A stretch of 64,000 nt of DNA from Aculops lycopersici. Its lineage: Eukaryota > Arthropoda > Arachnida > Trombidiformes > Eriophyidae. The notes below the pieces were generated by a model. The model made no database searches. It saw nothing but the letters and a program-made list of their open reading frames with translations, and was not told the DNA's origin. A program made the translations under genes and the position numbers. Location of the stretch: positions 10,023,546 through 10,087,545 of the forward strand of contig WNKI01000002.1 of assembly GCA_015350385.1 (NCBI GenBank), written 5' to 3'. This document shows positions 45,770 to 56,366 of the stretch, one piece after another (the stretch's first letter is position 1; every line of letters starts with the position of its first letter).

Positions 45770-48700
45770 AGTAGTACGTAACGTAACGTAACGTACGTAC
45801 GTACGTAGTAGTTAGTAGTACGTACGTAGTACGGACGTAGTCGTACGTAGTTAGTAGTACGTAACGNNNNNNNNNNNNNNNNNNNNAGAGAGAGNAGNAG
45901 AGNGAGAGAGAGAGAGAGAGAGAATATTTGCAACTTAAACCGGAAATCTGCAATGGTTAGTATGCCAATGGGCATGCATTGTATGGAACAGTCCATTATG
46001 CACCAACCTTGGGGCCTCGAGAACAAACAGACCCAAGTTGTCAAGGGACAGGGCGAGCGGATCATTAATTAAATTGATTTCAAAATGATGCTAATAAGCA
46101 GCAGCACCACCACCAACGCCGAATAAAAGGAGCAGCAGCAATCAACTTGGAGCCGAGCGACCATCAAATGAGCAAGTGAGATAGCGAGGAAGGAATGAAT
46201 GAATGAGTGGGTGAGTGAATAAAAGTGGCCAGTTTCAATTAGCTTCAATTGGGCCACTTCCGGCTTCCCCCCCTCACAAGTCTTGTCAGAAGCATGATAC
46301 TTGGCCAAACGCGTCAAGTTTATGAACCGGAAGTGGCCCTCTTATCAGCTGGTGGTATAATGAAACTTTCGTTCGCTCGCTCGCTAGTTCATTCGTGCGA
46401 ATTGCGGAAGCTGGATGGCGCTAGGTGCGCGCCGCACGTGCTCTCCCATTTCAGCTGGGGTTCGCTGGCCGAAGAATCGATGGCGCCGCAGGAGTCGGTT
46501 GCGCAATGTGATATCTCGCAGGGAGCCACAGCCGCCGCTACCATCGTCGCTACCGCCGCCACTCGTGGGGCTGGGCAGCCGCCCATCAGTCTGGTAACCG
46601 CATGCCCCCACTTACCGTTTTCGCAATGTAGAGGCGCTCGCAAGTGCCACACCCGATTTGGGGTACCTTCGAGGGGCGCAAACTACTACGTTGCTCAGGT
46701 TTGGCCGAGTGGGTATTATCAGCGGAAGGTATTGGAGCGCTAACAGAGAGCTAGCAAATAGTGCCGGTTTGTTTGGTAGCAAACCGGAACTGCTGCGACC
46801 AACTAAATCGTGATTGACTCGTCAGTCAGCTTGGTCAGTGGGTTAAGTTAGCGGGTCCACCGAGTGGAATCCTTTAGCCAAGCGACCTGTGGCTACGGAT
46901 GTTGGCGAAGCGCCTACTTTGTGGGAATATATTCTTGTTGGTTTCCACTTTGTTGCTGAGTTAGTTCCCACTGGAAACGATAGCAACGAATACGACAACT
47001 AGGAAGCCAACTAAGTGCAGAGTAGAGGCATCGTAATGAAAGAGTTGCATTGGCCTCGAGCTGATGAATTGAGATTAGAACTTCCACTTTGCTGACAGAG
47101 AAAACTTAAGTGGTATTAGTGGAAATAGACGGCGTAGAGTTGAATAGAGAGAGAGAGAGAGAGGGACGCCAAGTGTGCAAAGCAACTTGCTGGTCGGGTA
47201 AGAAGATTTGCGAGATGGTCCAAAATGAAAGGTAGGTGAGAAGGAGTTTGGGGGCAATAAAAGTGGCGTCGGTGTCCAGAAATGGAGGAGGCATTCCTAT
47301 TCCACCATGACGCGAGTCGACTAGCCAAATACTAATGTAAACACGAGACATTGAGCAACCCAGAATCGCAGAGAAACGACTAGGGGTCCTCCTAGTCGTT
47401 GTAGTTGTCATCATCGAGTCCAACGGAGATGGAGATATGAGTTGGTTGCTGTTGCTGTTTGCTGGTGGTCGTTAAATACTTTGAGCGACGCTTGCAGAGC
47501 AAGTGGTTCTGTTGTTGCCCAACACAACCACGAGCAACCTTGGCTCTCGTCTGCTATGACGACATTAACGAGCCTTTCTGTTGGTGCGAGTTTCCCGGAA
47601 GGAGCGAAGGGGATAACAACGAGCAGCAGAGGAGAGCGAGGCGAAACAGGTTGTTGCCGTGTGGTTATGCCGGGATGGCGTTATCAATTCGGTGCGTGTA
47701 TTTCCTCGGCTGTCTGATGCCAGGCGCTGAGTGGGCGTAGGCTAGCGCGAGACGCGAGCTAGCGGTGAGCTCGTGGCGGCACAACGTGCTGCTGCTGCGC
47801 TTAGGATCCGGAATTCACCCGATGACTCACCCACTCTGTGCCAGGTGCTTGATTGTGTGCTAGCACAGATGTCTTTAGTGAACGCTTGCGAAGCTTATGA
47901 GAGAGCTGCACAATAGCTCGCAGCGAGCCGAACAATTCGCATCACTGTGCCCGCCTCTCTCGCAAGTGCGCGGCCCTATTTAGACAACGGGGGAGCGGAA
48001 CAGACCCAATGGCGGCACCGCTGCCGCCAACCGGGCGCCTGTTAAATGGACAGGGGAACAGCGAGTGGCCGGGCCGAACGGCGCTGCTTGCGTTTCGTGT
48101 GCGTTGGCGCTCCCATTGTACCAATGTTATGGGTGGAATTGGTGGTAGTTGTTGTTGTTGCTGCTGCTGCTGCTGCTTTCGCGCATCATCAGTGCGGCGA
48201 GCGAACCGACTGCAAGTCGCACAGACAGACAGGCTAGATACTTTGGGGGTAAAAAGTGAACACACAAACGGACGCACGAACATGGCGAACTGCAACCACC
48301 TCCATTTCGCTGAAAAGCAACGCGACTCCTCCGACAATTCGGCAGTTCCAGCGCCGCCACCCGTCGCCTTGCTGCCGCCACTAGCCAGCGGCGGTGGCAG
48401 TGTGGCCAAATTGGCGGGTTGTAGTCGGGACAGTGGTGTGTGTTTTCCATTAGGCTGACTCATTTGCATCGTTCAATTTGTTGCCGCCACCGCCGTGCGT
48501 CGGCAGCAACAGCGGCGTCGGCGCACCGCCACCAACGACCACGACCAAGAAGACGACGACGTTTCCCGATGTCCAATGTTGCAGAGCGAGAAGCAGCAAC
48601 AGCGACAACGACAACGCTGACGACGACGGCCACGGTACATGTAGAATTTAAGGCTACAATTCGATAGAATAGAGATACGGAGAAGATCGACCGCCGGACA

Positions 48701-49016
48701 GACAGATAGACTGAGCAACCACCACAAGCACAACCACCAGTAGCGGCGATAACAACTCGCGTCTCTTGTTTCATTTGAGCTTTTTTAAATCACTTAAACG
48801 ACCATCATATCATATCTCATAACGCTATAGATAATTAGTTAGACTCATCATTCAATCAGCAATTACAACGACGAGATAATTTACTCTTTATTTAACAAAA
48901 CAAACGCTGACATAATAACGACGAGTCTATCACTCGGACAGTAGCGAAAACTTCTAGTTATTCTCTCATCAATTTTTTTATAGATACCAAAAAGCCAGAA
49001 ACAAACTTTAGACAAA
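44409..49016. other. Non-coding region upstream of neurocalcin and of the Ala-rich gene
   Basis: Contains the likely neurocalcin 5' UTR and promoter, AG/CT-rich stretches, the microsatellite and gap complex at 45.72-45.92 kb, (AG)n at 47145-47162, and a GC- and CpG-richer block (about 47.7-48.6 kb) that may be the Ala-rich gene's promoter. A T-rich acceptor (CAATTTTTTTATAG, ending 48982) lies just upstream of that gene's start. Long overlapping open frames near 48.0-48.7 kb come from low-stop GC-rich triplet repeats. Confidence 0.4.
45721..45922. repeat. Compound microsatellite (AG)n-(ACGT)n with assembly gap
   Basis: (AG)23 at 45721-45766, then ACGT/TACG-type imperfect repeats to 45866, then a 20-base N run (45867-45886), then (AG)n with single Ns at 45895, 45898 and 45903. 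The sequence is unresolved here and the true length is unknown. Confidence 0.95.
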
Positions 49017-49481
49017 ATGACTCAAGAAGAACAAACTGCCCTCGTCGATGGACAACAGGCTGCTGCCGCCGCCGCCGCTGCAACCGGAAAGGATGAGGTT
49101 AAGAAAGAGGGTGAGCCAGCTGTTGAGGCTGCCGCCGCCGCTAGCGAAGAGACCAATGGAGGTGAGGCCAGCAAGGGTGGCGATGCCTCGGAGGGTCAGG
49201 CGCAGATGAGAGCTCTATTTAAGCAAATCATTAGGATGCGAAGTGTCAGAAAATTGAGCCCTGCAGCTAAGGCAGCCAAGGCAGCGAGACAAGCGGCCAG
49301 GGCGGCAGCAAATGCCGCTAAGGCCGCTGAGGTTGCCGCCAAGGCAGCTGACAGCGCAGCAAAGGCGGCCCAAGATGCGGCTCAAGCTGCTTTCGACGAG
49401 AACGCCAAGGCGGCAGGTGAGAAGCCGGCCGCTTCCGCTGAGGCTGCCAAGACTGAGCCAGCAGCCACTGAGGCCCACTGA
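49017..49481 (+). CDS. Alanine-rich heptad-repeat protein, unknown
   Basis: 154 residues, about 37% Ala, in one coding exon. N-terminal acidic and poly-Ala stretches are followed by a short basic helix, QMRALFKQIIRMRSVRKL (63-80), and then six uninterrupted seven-residue units of the form AA(K/R/Q)AAxx at residues 86-127 (for example AAKAAEV, AAKAADS, AAKAAQD). This predicts a long alanine helix that could form an alanine-zipper coiled coil. There is no signal peptide, Cys or membrane segment. It resembles in composition type I antifreeze, LEA-like and histone-H1-like proteins but matches none clearly. The ATG context is ACAAAATGACT. A T-rich acceptor upstream suggests a 5' UTR intron. Confidence 0.75.
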   Translation: MTQEEQTALVDGQQAAAAAAAATGKDEVKKEGEPAVEAAAAASEETNGGEASKGGDASEGQAQMRALFKQIIRMRSVRKLSPAAKAAKAARQAARAAANAAKAAEVAAKAADSAAKAAQDAAQAAFDENAKAAGEKPAASAEAAKTEPAATEAH

Positions 49482-50224
49482 AAGTATCTCGCAGCAACGA
49501 GTGTGGAGTTGATATTATGCGAACAGACGACTCAAAGATGAAAATTTTATGAACAACATCATAATCATTATAATTCTATAACCGACGACAACCCACTCAA
49601 TAAGCAGTAAGAGAGAGACGAAAGTAAGAGAGATTTCTATATATATATATACTTTTTTCATTATCATCAATGTACACAACATCATCAACAACAACAATGT
49701 AATTTTTGCCGATAGTAAGCTAGCGTTTCCAATTTAAAGCTCGCCTTTTAAATTATCACCTTAAACATTCATATATCCCTCACCAACAGCACCAGTCAAC
49801 TTGACGTTGTATGCATACATCGTAGTTATCATCAGGTGTTGCATGCAGCTTTGCTACATATGTGTATCATCATTGTATCATTCAACTTTAATTAACTCAA
49901 AACAAAAAACAACTGAAATCAGATGCATCGACTTGAAACACACAAAGGGACTAACAATCTCTATGAAAACACCAACAAATGCAAAAACAAACAAAATTAT
50001 GCAAGATCAACTCTGAACATAATTACTACACATAATACTGAAAGACCCTTTTTTGGAACGCTACTTCCGGTTGCTTTATTACGCCTAATCTTCACCTTCA
50101 CGCCAAACAAACTAAGCGAATAAATATCATTTTTTGTCGCCATGAGCGACACCAATTGAGAAATATGGTGATTGATATTGTTTCTTTCTACATTACTAGT
50201 CTAATTATACTTGTTCCGGTCTTA
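49482..50224. other. Intergenic between Ala-rich gene and MSH2
   Basis: AT-rich, about 740 bp, containing both 3' UTRs of a convergent pair. AATAAA near 50120 is on the plus strand. No gene seen. Confidence 0.5.
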
Positions 50225-52126
50225 TCAAGCTTTGACTTGGCGCGCTAGATGCTCCTTGACGCATTCCTTTATGAAATCTCTCACTTCCTTCTTGGAGGTA
50301 AAACCTGGAACCTCCTCGAATTGTTTCAACTTCTCCTTGGCACACGCGACAACTCGTTCAGGAAATTGCGTGAATTGGGCCACGTTAATGCCGTAACTCT
50401 CGTCGCAAACTCCCTCGGCAATATTGTACAGCATAACTAGTTTGTCATCTTTGCAAAAAGCCTTCACGTGTAAATTTCCAACAGTTGAGATTTCTTCTTC
50501 CATCTCTGTGATCTCGTGGAAGTGGGTGGCAAACAGAGTGAAGCTATTGATTCTTGCTGCTAAATCTTTTGATATGGACCAAGCCAAGCCAAAGCCATCA
50601 AAAGTCGAGGTACCACGACCAAGCTCATCGATGATGACAAGCGAGTTACGTGTTGCCTCTTTCAATATTTGTGACATATCCATCATTTCTTCCATGAATG
50701 TAGAAATGCCCTCCATTTGTTTATCGCCTGCTCCGACGCGAGTGAACACATTATCACAAATTGACACCCTGGCCTCCTCGACTGGTATGAGACTCCCGCA
50801 ATGAGCCATAATTACGGCTACGGCAACCGACTTAATAAATGTAGATTTACCTCCCATATTTGGTCCAGTTATAATGTAAAACTTTTTTCCATCTTGACTC
50901 AGAGTTATATCGTTAGGCACATAGTTTTCTACATCCGGTTGGTTCTCAATACATGGATGTCTCAGTTTGACCAAATCAATTTTTTCAGCCTCGGCATCCA
51001 ATATAAGTGGACGACTGTAGTTATTCGATGAAGCAACAACGGCAAGACCAACGAAGACATCAATGCAAGTCATCGCTAAACTAAAGTCCAAAACTTCGCC
51101 ATGATACATGACTGCTTTACAGATAACATCATCGATGATTCTTTTAGCTAGTTGCTCGTAATCTTGCTTTGCCTCTACATACTTGTTGCTCAATTTTGTT
51201 AAGGCTCTATTTGTAAATCTATAACCATCCTTCTTGACAAGACTTAGTTGCTCGAAACTTCTGTTTCCTCTAACAAATTGCTCGTTCTGTTTCGTCACTC
51301 GAAGCGCAAATCCCTTGTCCGGGTCAGTCTCAAGCTTCACAGATTTGTCTTTCTCTAAGTTAAGTTCCTCAGCTACGCTTCCCAAGAGTCGACGAGCTTG
51401 CATGGCATAGGTGTTTACCTCATTTGATAATCTGGCCAATTCAGTGTCTTGTCCAGGTCTCACCAGGTACTCGCCAGCCTCATCAATACTATCAACATCT
51501 ATGGACTCGTCAATCAACCCTTTGAACTCACTCAATGCCTCGCAAGACTCTCGTGCGCAATCAAAGAGTCGATTGACAGCTTCAGGTGGCGTGATATCGG
51601 ATATCTCGTTGATTCGTGCAAAACTTCTGCAAAGAACTTCGACGGACTTGCACGCATTGTAAATCTTCATCAAGTCTAACAAATTGCATTTCTCCTTTGA
51701 GATCTTGAAACAAATACGGAGTAGGTCTGGAATCTTTCTCAAGTAGTCGTCATAGCAAATATTCCTTAGCTCATTGTTTTCAACAAAATGCTCAATAATA
51801 TCTAGTCTCTTATCAATTCTATCCTTCGATTTGAGGGGATGCTGCAACCATATTGCCAGAAGTCGCTGGCCTGAGGTGGTTCGACACTTGTTGAGCACAG
51901 CGTAGACAGTTTGGTCCGAACGTGAAGAAGCGTTTGTATTTCTTGAGGTATCTGGCAGACCGTCTGCCTTTAGCTTTGGTAGAATGTCTAGAGATGAAAT
52001 TGCTTGTTGATTTAAGGGAAAATAAGTGCCCTCCTCTAGAGTCGACATGAGGTGCTCGTGGTAGAAGCTAGCGACACTAGAAACAGAATCGCCTTTCCCC
52101 TCACAAAATGACATTTCTACGTCCAT
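50225..52126 (-). CDS. MSH2: DNA mismatch repair protein MSH2, N-terminally short
   Basis: 633 residues in one exon (human MSH2 is 934). It has the MutS lever and clamp regions and the ABC ATPase: Walker A GPNMGGKST (421-429), signature STFM (475-478), Walker B VIIDELGRGTS (497-507) and the H-loop ATHFHE (533-538), then the C-terminal dimerisation helices. NKCRTTSGQRL...WLQHPL and the ATPase sequence resemble MSH2 more than MSH3-6. Similarity begins near human residue 260-290, so mismatch-binding domain I and most of connector domain II are absent. An in-frame TGA lies upstream of the ATG. An acceptor-like TACTCACCTAAG nine bases before the ATG would allow upstream exons, but none encoding domain I was seen up to the next gene. 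Confidence 0.88.
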   Translation of the reverse strand: MDVEMSFCEGKGDSVSSVASFYHEHLMSTLEEGTYFPLNQQAISSLDILPKLKADGLPDTSRNTNASSRSDQTVYAVLNKCRTTSGQRLLAIWLQHPLKSKDRIDKRLDIIEHFVENNELRNICYDDYLRKIPDLLRICFKISKEKCNLLDLMKIYNACKSVEVLCRSFARINEISDITPPEAVNRLFDCARESCEALSEFKGLIDESIDVDSIDEAGEYLVRPGQDTELARLSNEVNTYAMQARRLLGSVAEELNLEKDKSVKLETDPDKGFALRVTKQNEQFVRGNRSFEQLSLVKKDGYRFTNRALTKLSNKYVEAKQDYEQLAKRIIDDVICKAVMYHGEVLDFSLAMTCIDVFVGLAVVASSNNYSRPLILDAEAEKIDLVKLRHPCIENQPDVENYVPNDITLSQDGKKFYIITGPNMGGKSTFIKSVAVAVIMAHCGSLIPVEEARVSICDNVFTRVGAGDKQMEGISTFMEEMMDMSQILKEATRNSLVIIDELGRGTSTFDGFGLAWSISKDLAARINSFTLFATHFHEITEMEEEISTVGNLHVKAFCKDDKLVMLYNIAEGVCDESYGINVAQFTQFPERVVACAKEKLKQFEEVPGFTSKKEVRDFIKECVKEHLARQVKA

Positions 52127-53616
52127 ATTTAAATGCTTAGGTGAGTATCCGTGGTATCACAACGATTTATAGATTAAGATGAGATAATAAGGTAAATTGG
52201 ACAACAAAAGATGTAAGCAAGGAGGTGAGATCTAATTTCGGAAAGATACCACGCAGCACACGTGGTGCGGCTTTCAGAAAAAGGTGAAAATTAGCGCGCG
52301 TTCTCGTTGTTGTTGTGTTGGTTTTTTGATGTTGACTCATCGACTCGTCCTGCAGGAAGAACAAAGTAATCGAACCAAAACCTAAGGTTAGAAGGCCCGC
52401 GTACCCTACGAGGAGGCTCAGATTTAGATCATATTGACGCAAGTAGTTAACTCGGAATTACCTATTGATCGTCACTCTATCAACTCTGGAGTTTCCAAAG
52501 CTAATCTCTAATTGATTTGCGCTCCTCAACACATGACAACAAATAGTATTACTAGTTCCACTAGTAGTGTCAATAGAATATTTGGGAATGTTTCGCACCC
52601 ACGGAGAGCTATTTGTTTTTGATGATCATGTACTCCATCAAGTGTGTTTGTTAGTAACTTAAAGAAAAGATAAAACACTCAAGTTATCTTGTTGTTCGTC
52701 AAATGGCAACAAATCGACTCCTTATCTCAAGATTGTACAGGATTTCTTCGTGTGGAAACGCAGACATCAACAATGCGGAACATTCCCGACCGCCATAGAG
52801 CCGTCGACATCAAGTAACATGGGCGTGTATGGAACAAGTGTTTGCGAGATTATACATCTACTCTAGCAATACAGTGAGTTACATCCAGTTCAAGCCCGGT
52901 ATACTTGAGTCTTGCCAGCCAAACCAAGTACCGCAGCCACCGCCTACCGCTACTACAAGTTTGACTCTTTACTTCAATACACCAAGAGAGGAAAGAAAGA
53001 GTAATGGAGTAGCATTCAACAGCAACACAGCAACAATAACAGCATTGTAGCTTGTTATTTTTCGGCATCTTGTTAAGCTTGATTTTACTTAACCTAGTGT
53101 TAGCAAGCGAGCAAATTTAGCGTTCAAAAAAGACAAGAACTACGAGTTTGGGATTCATTTTACAAAAACACCAAGTGTGAAGTTCGCAGCAGTAACCTTT
53201 GTTATCCGACACCCATACTGTAATATTATTCGAAAGAAAGATCTAACTCAATTCTGCAAGTTTCTCTCTTAGGGTCACATCATTATTGGTAATATTAAGC
53301 TCCCGCGATACGCAGACTCGCTAGTTTGCTTTGCATTTGTTATTCCATCGATGCACCAAATCATCTTACAAGACAAAATATTATCGGTGCTGCCTTTGCA
53401 CAACAATCTCGTGTAACTTATTGAACTTACATCAGATCCAATAACAAGAGCAACAGTTAGTGGCTCAACATATTGAAAGGCATATATTACTCTAGCCAAT
53501 TGAACATTCGTATTTCACTCGTCCAAACATTTCACGCGAAATAATCGTTACAGCCAAAGCCAAGCCTCCATGTTTTTAAATTCAATCATTTATTGATTTA
53601 CCTACAAAACTTCAAC
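52127..53616. other. Intergenic between MSH2 and the Draper-like gene
   Basis: About 1.5 kb between divergent starts. Short open frames here are not recognisable and do not resemble an MSH2 N-terminus. Presumed promoters of both genes. Confidence 0.4.
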
Positions 53617-54984
53617 ATGACCCAAAAAATGCCATCATCAATTATTATTAGTTTTGTGTTAACCATCACAATTATTATGACCAATCAGGTCTTATGTGAC
53701 CCATTACCGGATGCCGAGCATGTTTGCAATCGCACAATGGCCGTCCGCAAGGACAAACTTGTGGATATTCCCGTCTCCTACACATTGAAATACCAAGGAA
53801 TGTGCGGCATTTTACCATGTGAAAAAACTAGAATAGAAACTCGTCTAGACTCCAGATTGACCCCATCAATTGAGGAAATACAAGTTATCGCCTGTTGCCC
53901 TGGCTACGCCGAGACTCCAGCCAGACGCTGTGCACCTATTTGCTTGAACTCCTGCAACAGTGGCAAATGCATTGCGCCGAACACTTGTAAGTGTAACCCG
54001 GAACCAACCATCTCGTCACCAGGATACGTCGGTCCAACTTGTAGTCGTTTCACCTGTTTGTCTGCCAACAAGTGGGGCGAACAGTGTGATAGAGAGTGCA
54101 ATTGTACAGGTAACTCGTATTGTAACGCCAGCACCGGTAAGTGCGTATGTCGCGCCGGGTTCCGCGGAGCTGATTGCTCGGAAGTTTGTCACCCCTCGTC
54201 AATGAATTGTGAGGAGGCTTTCTTGCCACCAATAATTGAACCAGAGGCTAATGCCATCCACACAGGCGAAAATATAATGGGAGCTTCACAGAAACTTGAG
54301 TCAGCCAGATCCATGGAACTTAGCGACGACGTGCTGAGATCGCCCTCTAGTTTTGCGGCTGCTCACATGGAATTGAATGTATTTTTGGTTGTACTATCAT
54401 TGTTCCTTATCGGCACACTCATTTATTATCGCAAGCGAATGAATCAACTTAGAAATGAACTCTATTATAGATCGTCATCTTCAGGAGGTAACACAGAAAA
54501 CAATTACTCTTCACCCTCATCGGTCGGATACTACTCAAATCCAATTTCAATGGTTGGCCGACCACCAATACCCACACCTGAGCAATCGGAACTCCTTAGC
54601 AAGAACTTGAGCTTCGCAGCCGCGACACGCAATATTTTAACCAAAGGAGGTATCATTGCAAGCAAACAAGATGACAACCGCTCTAAAGTAGTCCTCCATC
54701 CAGCCATAGAACAGAGACTCATCAATAGCCAGGAGCCCTCTGAAAGCAACCTTTACTCTGAGGTTGATTCCAAGTCTAGTATTGATCAATATGCCAAACC
54801 ATTCGCCGGTGGTTATGGACCACCCGAATATAACTCGAGAGCAAATGAAGATAAATATCCTCTCTATCAAGTTCCAAAACCTAGCAACATACGGACAAAC
54901 TTCAAGCCGGAAGTGGAGGAACAAAACGATGACGACAATGAGAGCAACATATACGAAGAATTGCCGCCTCAGTCTAAGAAGTGA
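53617..54984 (+). CDS. Draper/Nimrod-like type I receptor
   Basis: 455 residues from ATG 53617 (the frame begins at a TTG eight codons upstream). A signal peptide (1-27, ending VLCD) is followed by an EMI-like Cys region (HVCNRT...CCPGY, 36-96), then NIM/EGF-type repeats (CAPICLNSCNSGKCIAPNTC; CNCTGNSYCNASTGKCVCRAG; to about 191), a stalk, one membrane segment (VFLVVLSLFLIGTLIYY, 255-271) and a tail of about 180 residues. The tail has YSEV (380), YQVP (417) and YEEL (446) tyrosine motifs, like half-ITAMs. Draper and Nimrod proteins are engulfment receptors on glia and haemocytes. This one has far fewer EGF repeats than Draper. A role in recognising debris or microbes is inferred. Confidence 0.8.
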   Translation: MTQKMPSSIIISFVLTITIIMTNQVLCDPLPDAEHVCNRTMAVRKDKLVDIPVSYTLKYQGMCGILPCEKTRIETRLDSRLTPSIEEIQVIACCPGYAETPARRCAPICLNSCNSGKCIAPNTCKCNPEPTISSPGYVGPTCSRFTCLSANKWGEQCDRECNCTGNSYCNASTGKCVCRAGFRGADCSEVCHPSSMNCEEAFLPPIIEPEANAIHTGENIMGASQKLESARSMELSDDVLRSPSSFAAAHMELNVFLVVLSLFLIGTLIYYRKRMNQLRNELYYRSSSSGGNTENNYSSPSSVGYYSNPISMVGRPPIPTPEQSELLSKNLSFAAATRNILTKGGIIASKQDDNRSKVVLHPAIEQRLINSQEPSESNLYSEVDSKSSIDQYAKPFAGGYGPPEYNSRANEDKYPLYQVPKPSNIRTNFKPEVEEQNDDDNESNIYEELPPQSKK

Positions 54985-55008
54985 GCCAAATTTGTGTTAG
55001 GAATGCCG

Positions 55009-55051
55009 ATAGAGAGCAACCGATAGTTGTTCTGAAGTATCGGTTGGCTAT
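55009..55051 (+). promoter_or_regulatory. 3' UTR stem-loop after the Draper-like stop
   Basis: CAACCGATA (55017-55025) pairs with TATCGGTTG (55038-55046), and an outer ATAG (55009-55012) pairs with CTAT (55048-55051). It starts 25 nt after the stop codon. Confidence 0.4.
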
Positions 55052-55133
55052 ACGAAGTCGGAGACCAATATCAAGAGCTTAGCAAGACATCTTGTGGGCC
55101 TTGGCGGCATCGTCGTACAGGAGTGTTATAGTG

Positions 55134-55139
55134 AATAAA
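55134..55139 (+). terminator. Polyadenylation signal AATAAA, Draper-like gene
   Basis: Canonical hexamer 150 bp after the stop; a second AATAAA follows near 55173. Confidence 0.6.
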
Positions 55140-56366
55140 AACTGGATCTCAGTACCCACACACAAACACAATAAAATTCGCATCACTAACTTGGATTGTA
55201 TTATGTTTTTCAATTTAGTTGTGACTAACTAAAGAGAACATGCCAAATTCCCATGTATCATGTATTTGTGGATTAGATATGATATTCAACAGAACAAGAC
55301 AGTTACATTATGAACTCAAACAAACTAAACTCAAAGATTCGTTCGAGTGTCTAACAGCGCGTTTGAACACTTGTTGCTGCAACAATTCAACATCACTCAA
55401 CTATCAATTTAGACTTGGATGAAAGCCAAAACGAAATTCAACCAAATAACCAGACTACAACTAGTGGCCTTAGTCAATAACAAACTTCAGACAAAACTCT
55501 ATCAGAAGAGATAGATGAACAGATTTAATTAAATACGCTCGGATTTATATATTTACATTTGCTTGTTCTCATGTGATGATCCAATCGCATATCTACTCTA
55601 GTGTTTGTTACAGTTTCCAATATTATTATCATCTTCTATACGTCAATATTATCTCTATCTTCTTTGCGCTCACGTCGCCATTTGTGGTTGATCTTTTGCC
55701 ATATAAAGTCAATCAGTTTATTCTCATTGGTGGTCCACAATCTTTATCATCTCGTTCGTTGGTTTGCTTGATTGGTGTTGGTGGTTTTGATTTAGGAGCG
55801 CACGTGATTTTGGTATCATCGGTTGCTTTTTGTATTGTATCATTCTTGTGTTTGTTCGTTTTGTACTTTGTTTTGGTTGGTAATTTTGTGGCGTTACAGT
55901 TACCAATTGTATCTTTTCTCTTTCCTTGCACATCCTTGTGTCGCTTTATGTGATTCTCTTATAGTTGCCTTTGGTCACATCGTTATTTGATGATTAACTC
56001 ATGTTTTGTTTTGCTACTTTTTTGTGTTGACTTAGTCAACAGGCGCAAGTTGTGAACTTGCAACCGAAAGAGGTGAACGCCTCGGTGGCGGCGCTTACTA
56101 AGATTCAGTAGATGGCTTCTGTTGGTTATTGTTTTCAAATGATTCAATGCAATAATGGTATTTCCGACGCCACCCCAGAGATCAAGGAAATAGACGCACG
56201 GATAGCGCGCCGGGAAGCTAGTATTGGCAAGCTGGTGCGTCACTTACCATGTTTCTCGATTTGTGGTGGTTTTGATTAACCCGTGACTTAGCTCACTAGA
56301 CTCATCTACAATGAATCATCATCACCAATGGCTTCTAATCAACTCTAACTGTGGCGCGCAAGTCCT

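Larger units (their letters stand above)
54985..56366. other. Convergent 3' region: Draper-like and BNIP3-like genes
   Basis: Holds both 3' UTRs. AATAAA at 55134-55139 and again near 55173 could end the receptor transcript. A small hairpin lies at 55009-55051. A 126-codon hydrophobic frame at 55573-55953 starts at GTG and reflects T-rich sequence. A minus-strand donor-like ACATG|GTAAGT near 56247 may belong to the BNIP3-like 3' UTR. Confidence 0.45.

Noticed and set aside
16671..46434. 16-base identity TGGCGCTAGGTGCGCG at about 16675 and 46414
   Set aside because: One 16-base match between any two places in 64 kb is expected about 0.5 times by chance, so it is not evidence of a repeat family.
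48009..48774. Several overlapping 75-175-codon frames on both strands
   Set aside because: GC-rich triplet repeats with few stops; frames overlap on both strands and none has domain-like sequence. Better explained as a CpG-rich promoter of the Ala-rich gene.
55573..55953. 126-codon hydrophobic, multi-membrane-like protein
   Set aside because: Starts at GTG in T-rich DNA lying antisense in the convergent 3' UTR region; hydrophobicity follows from base composition.
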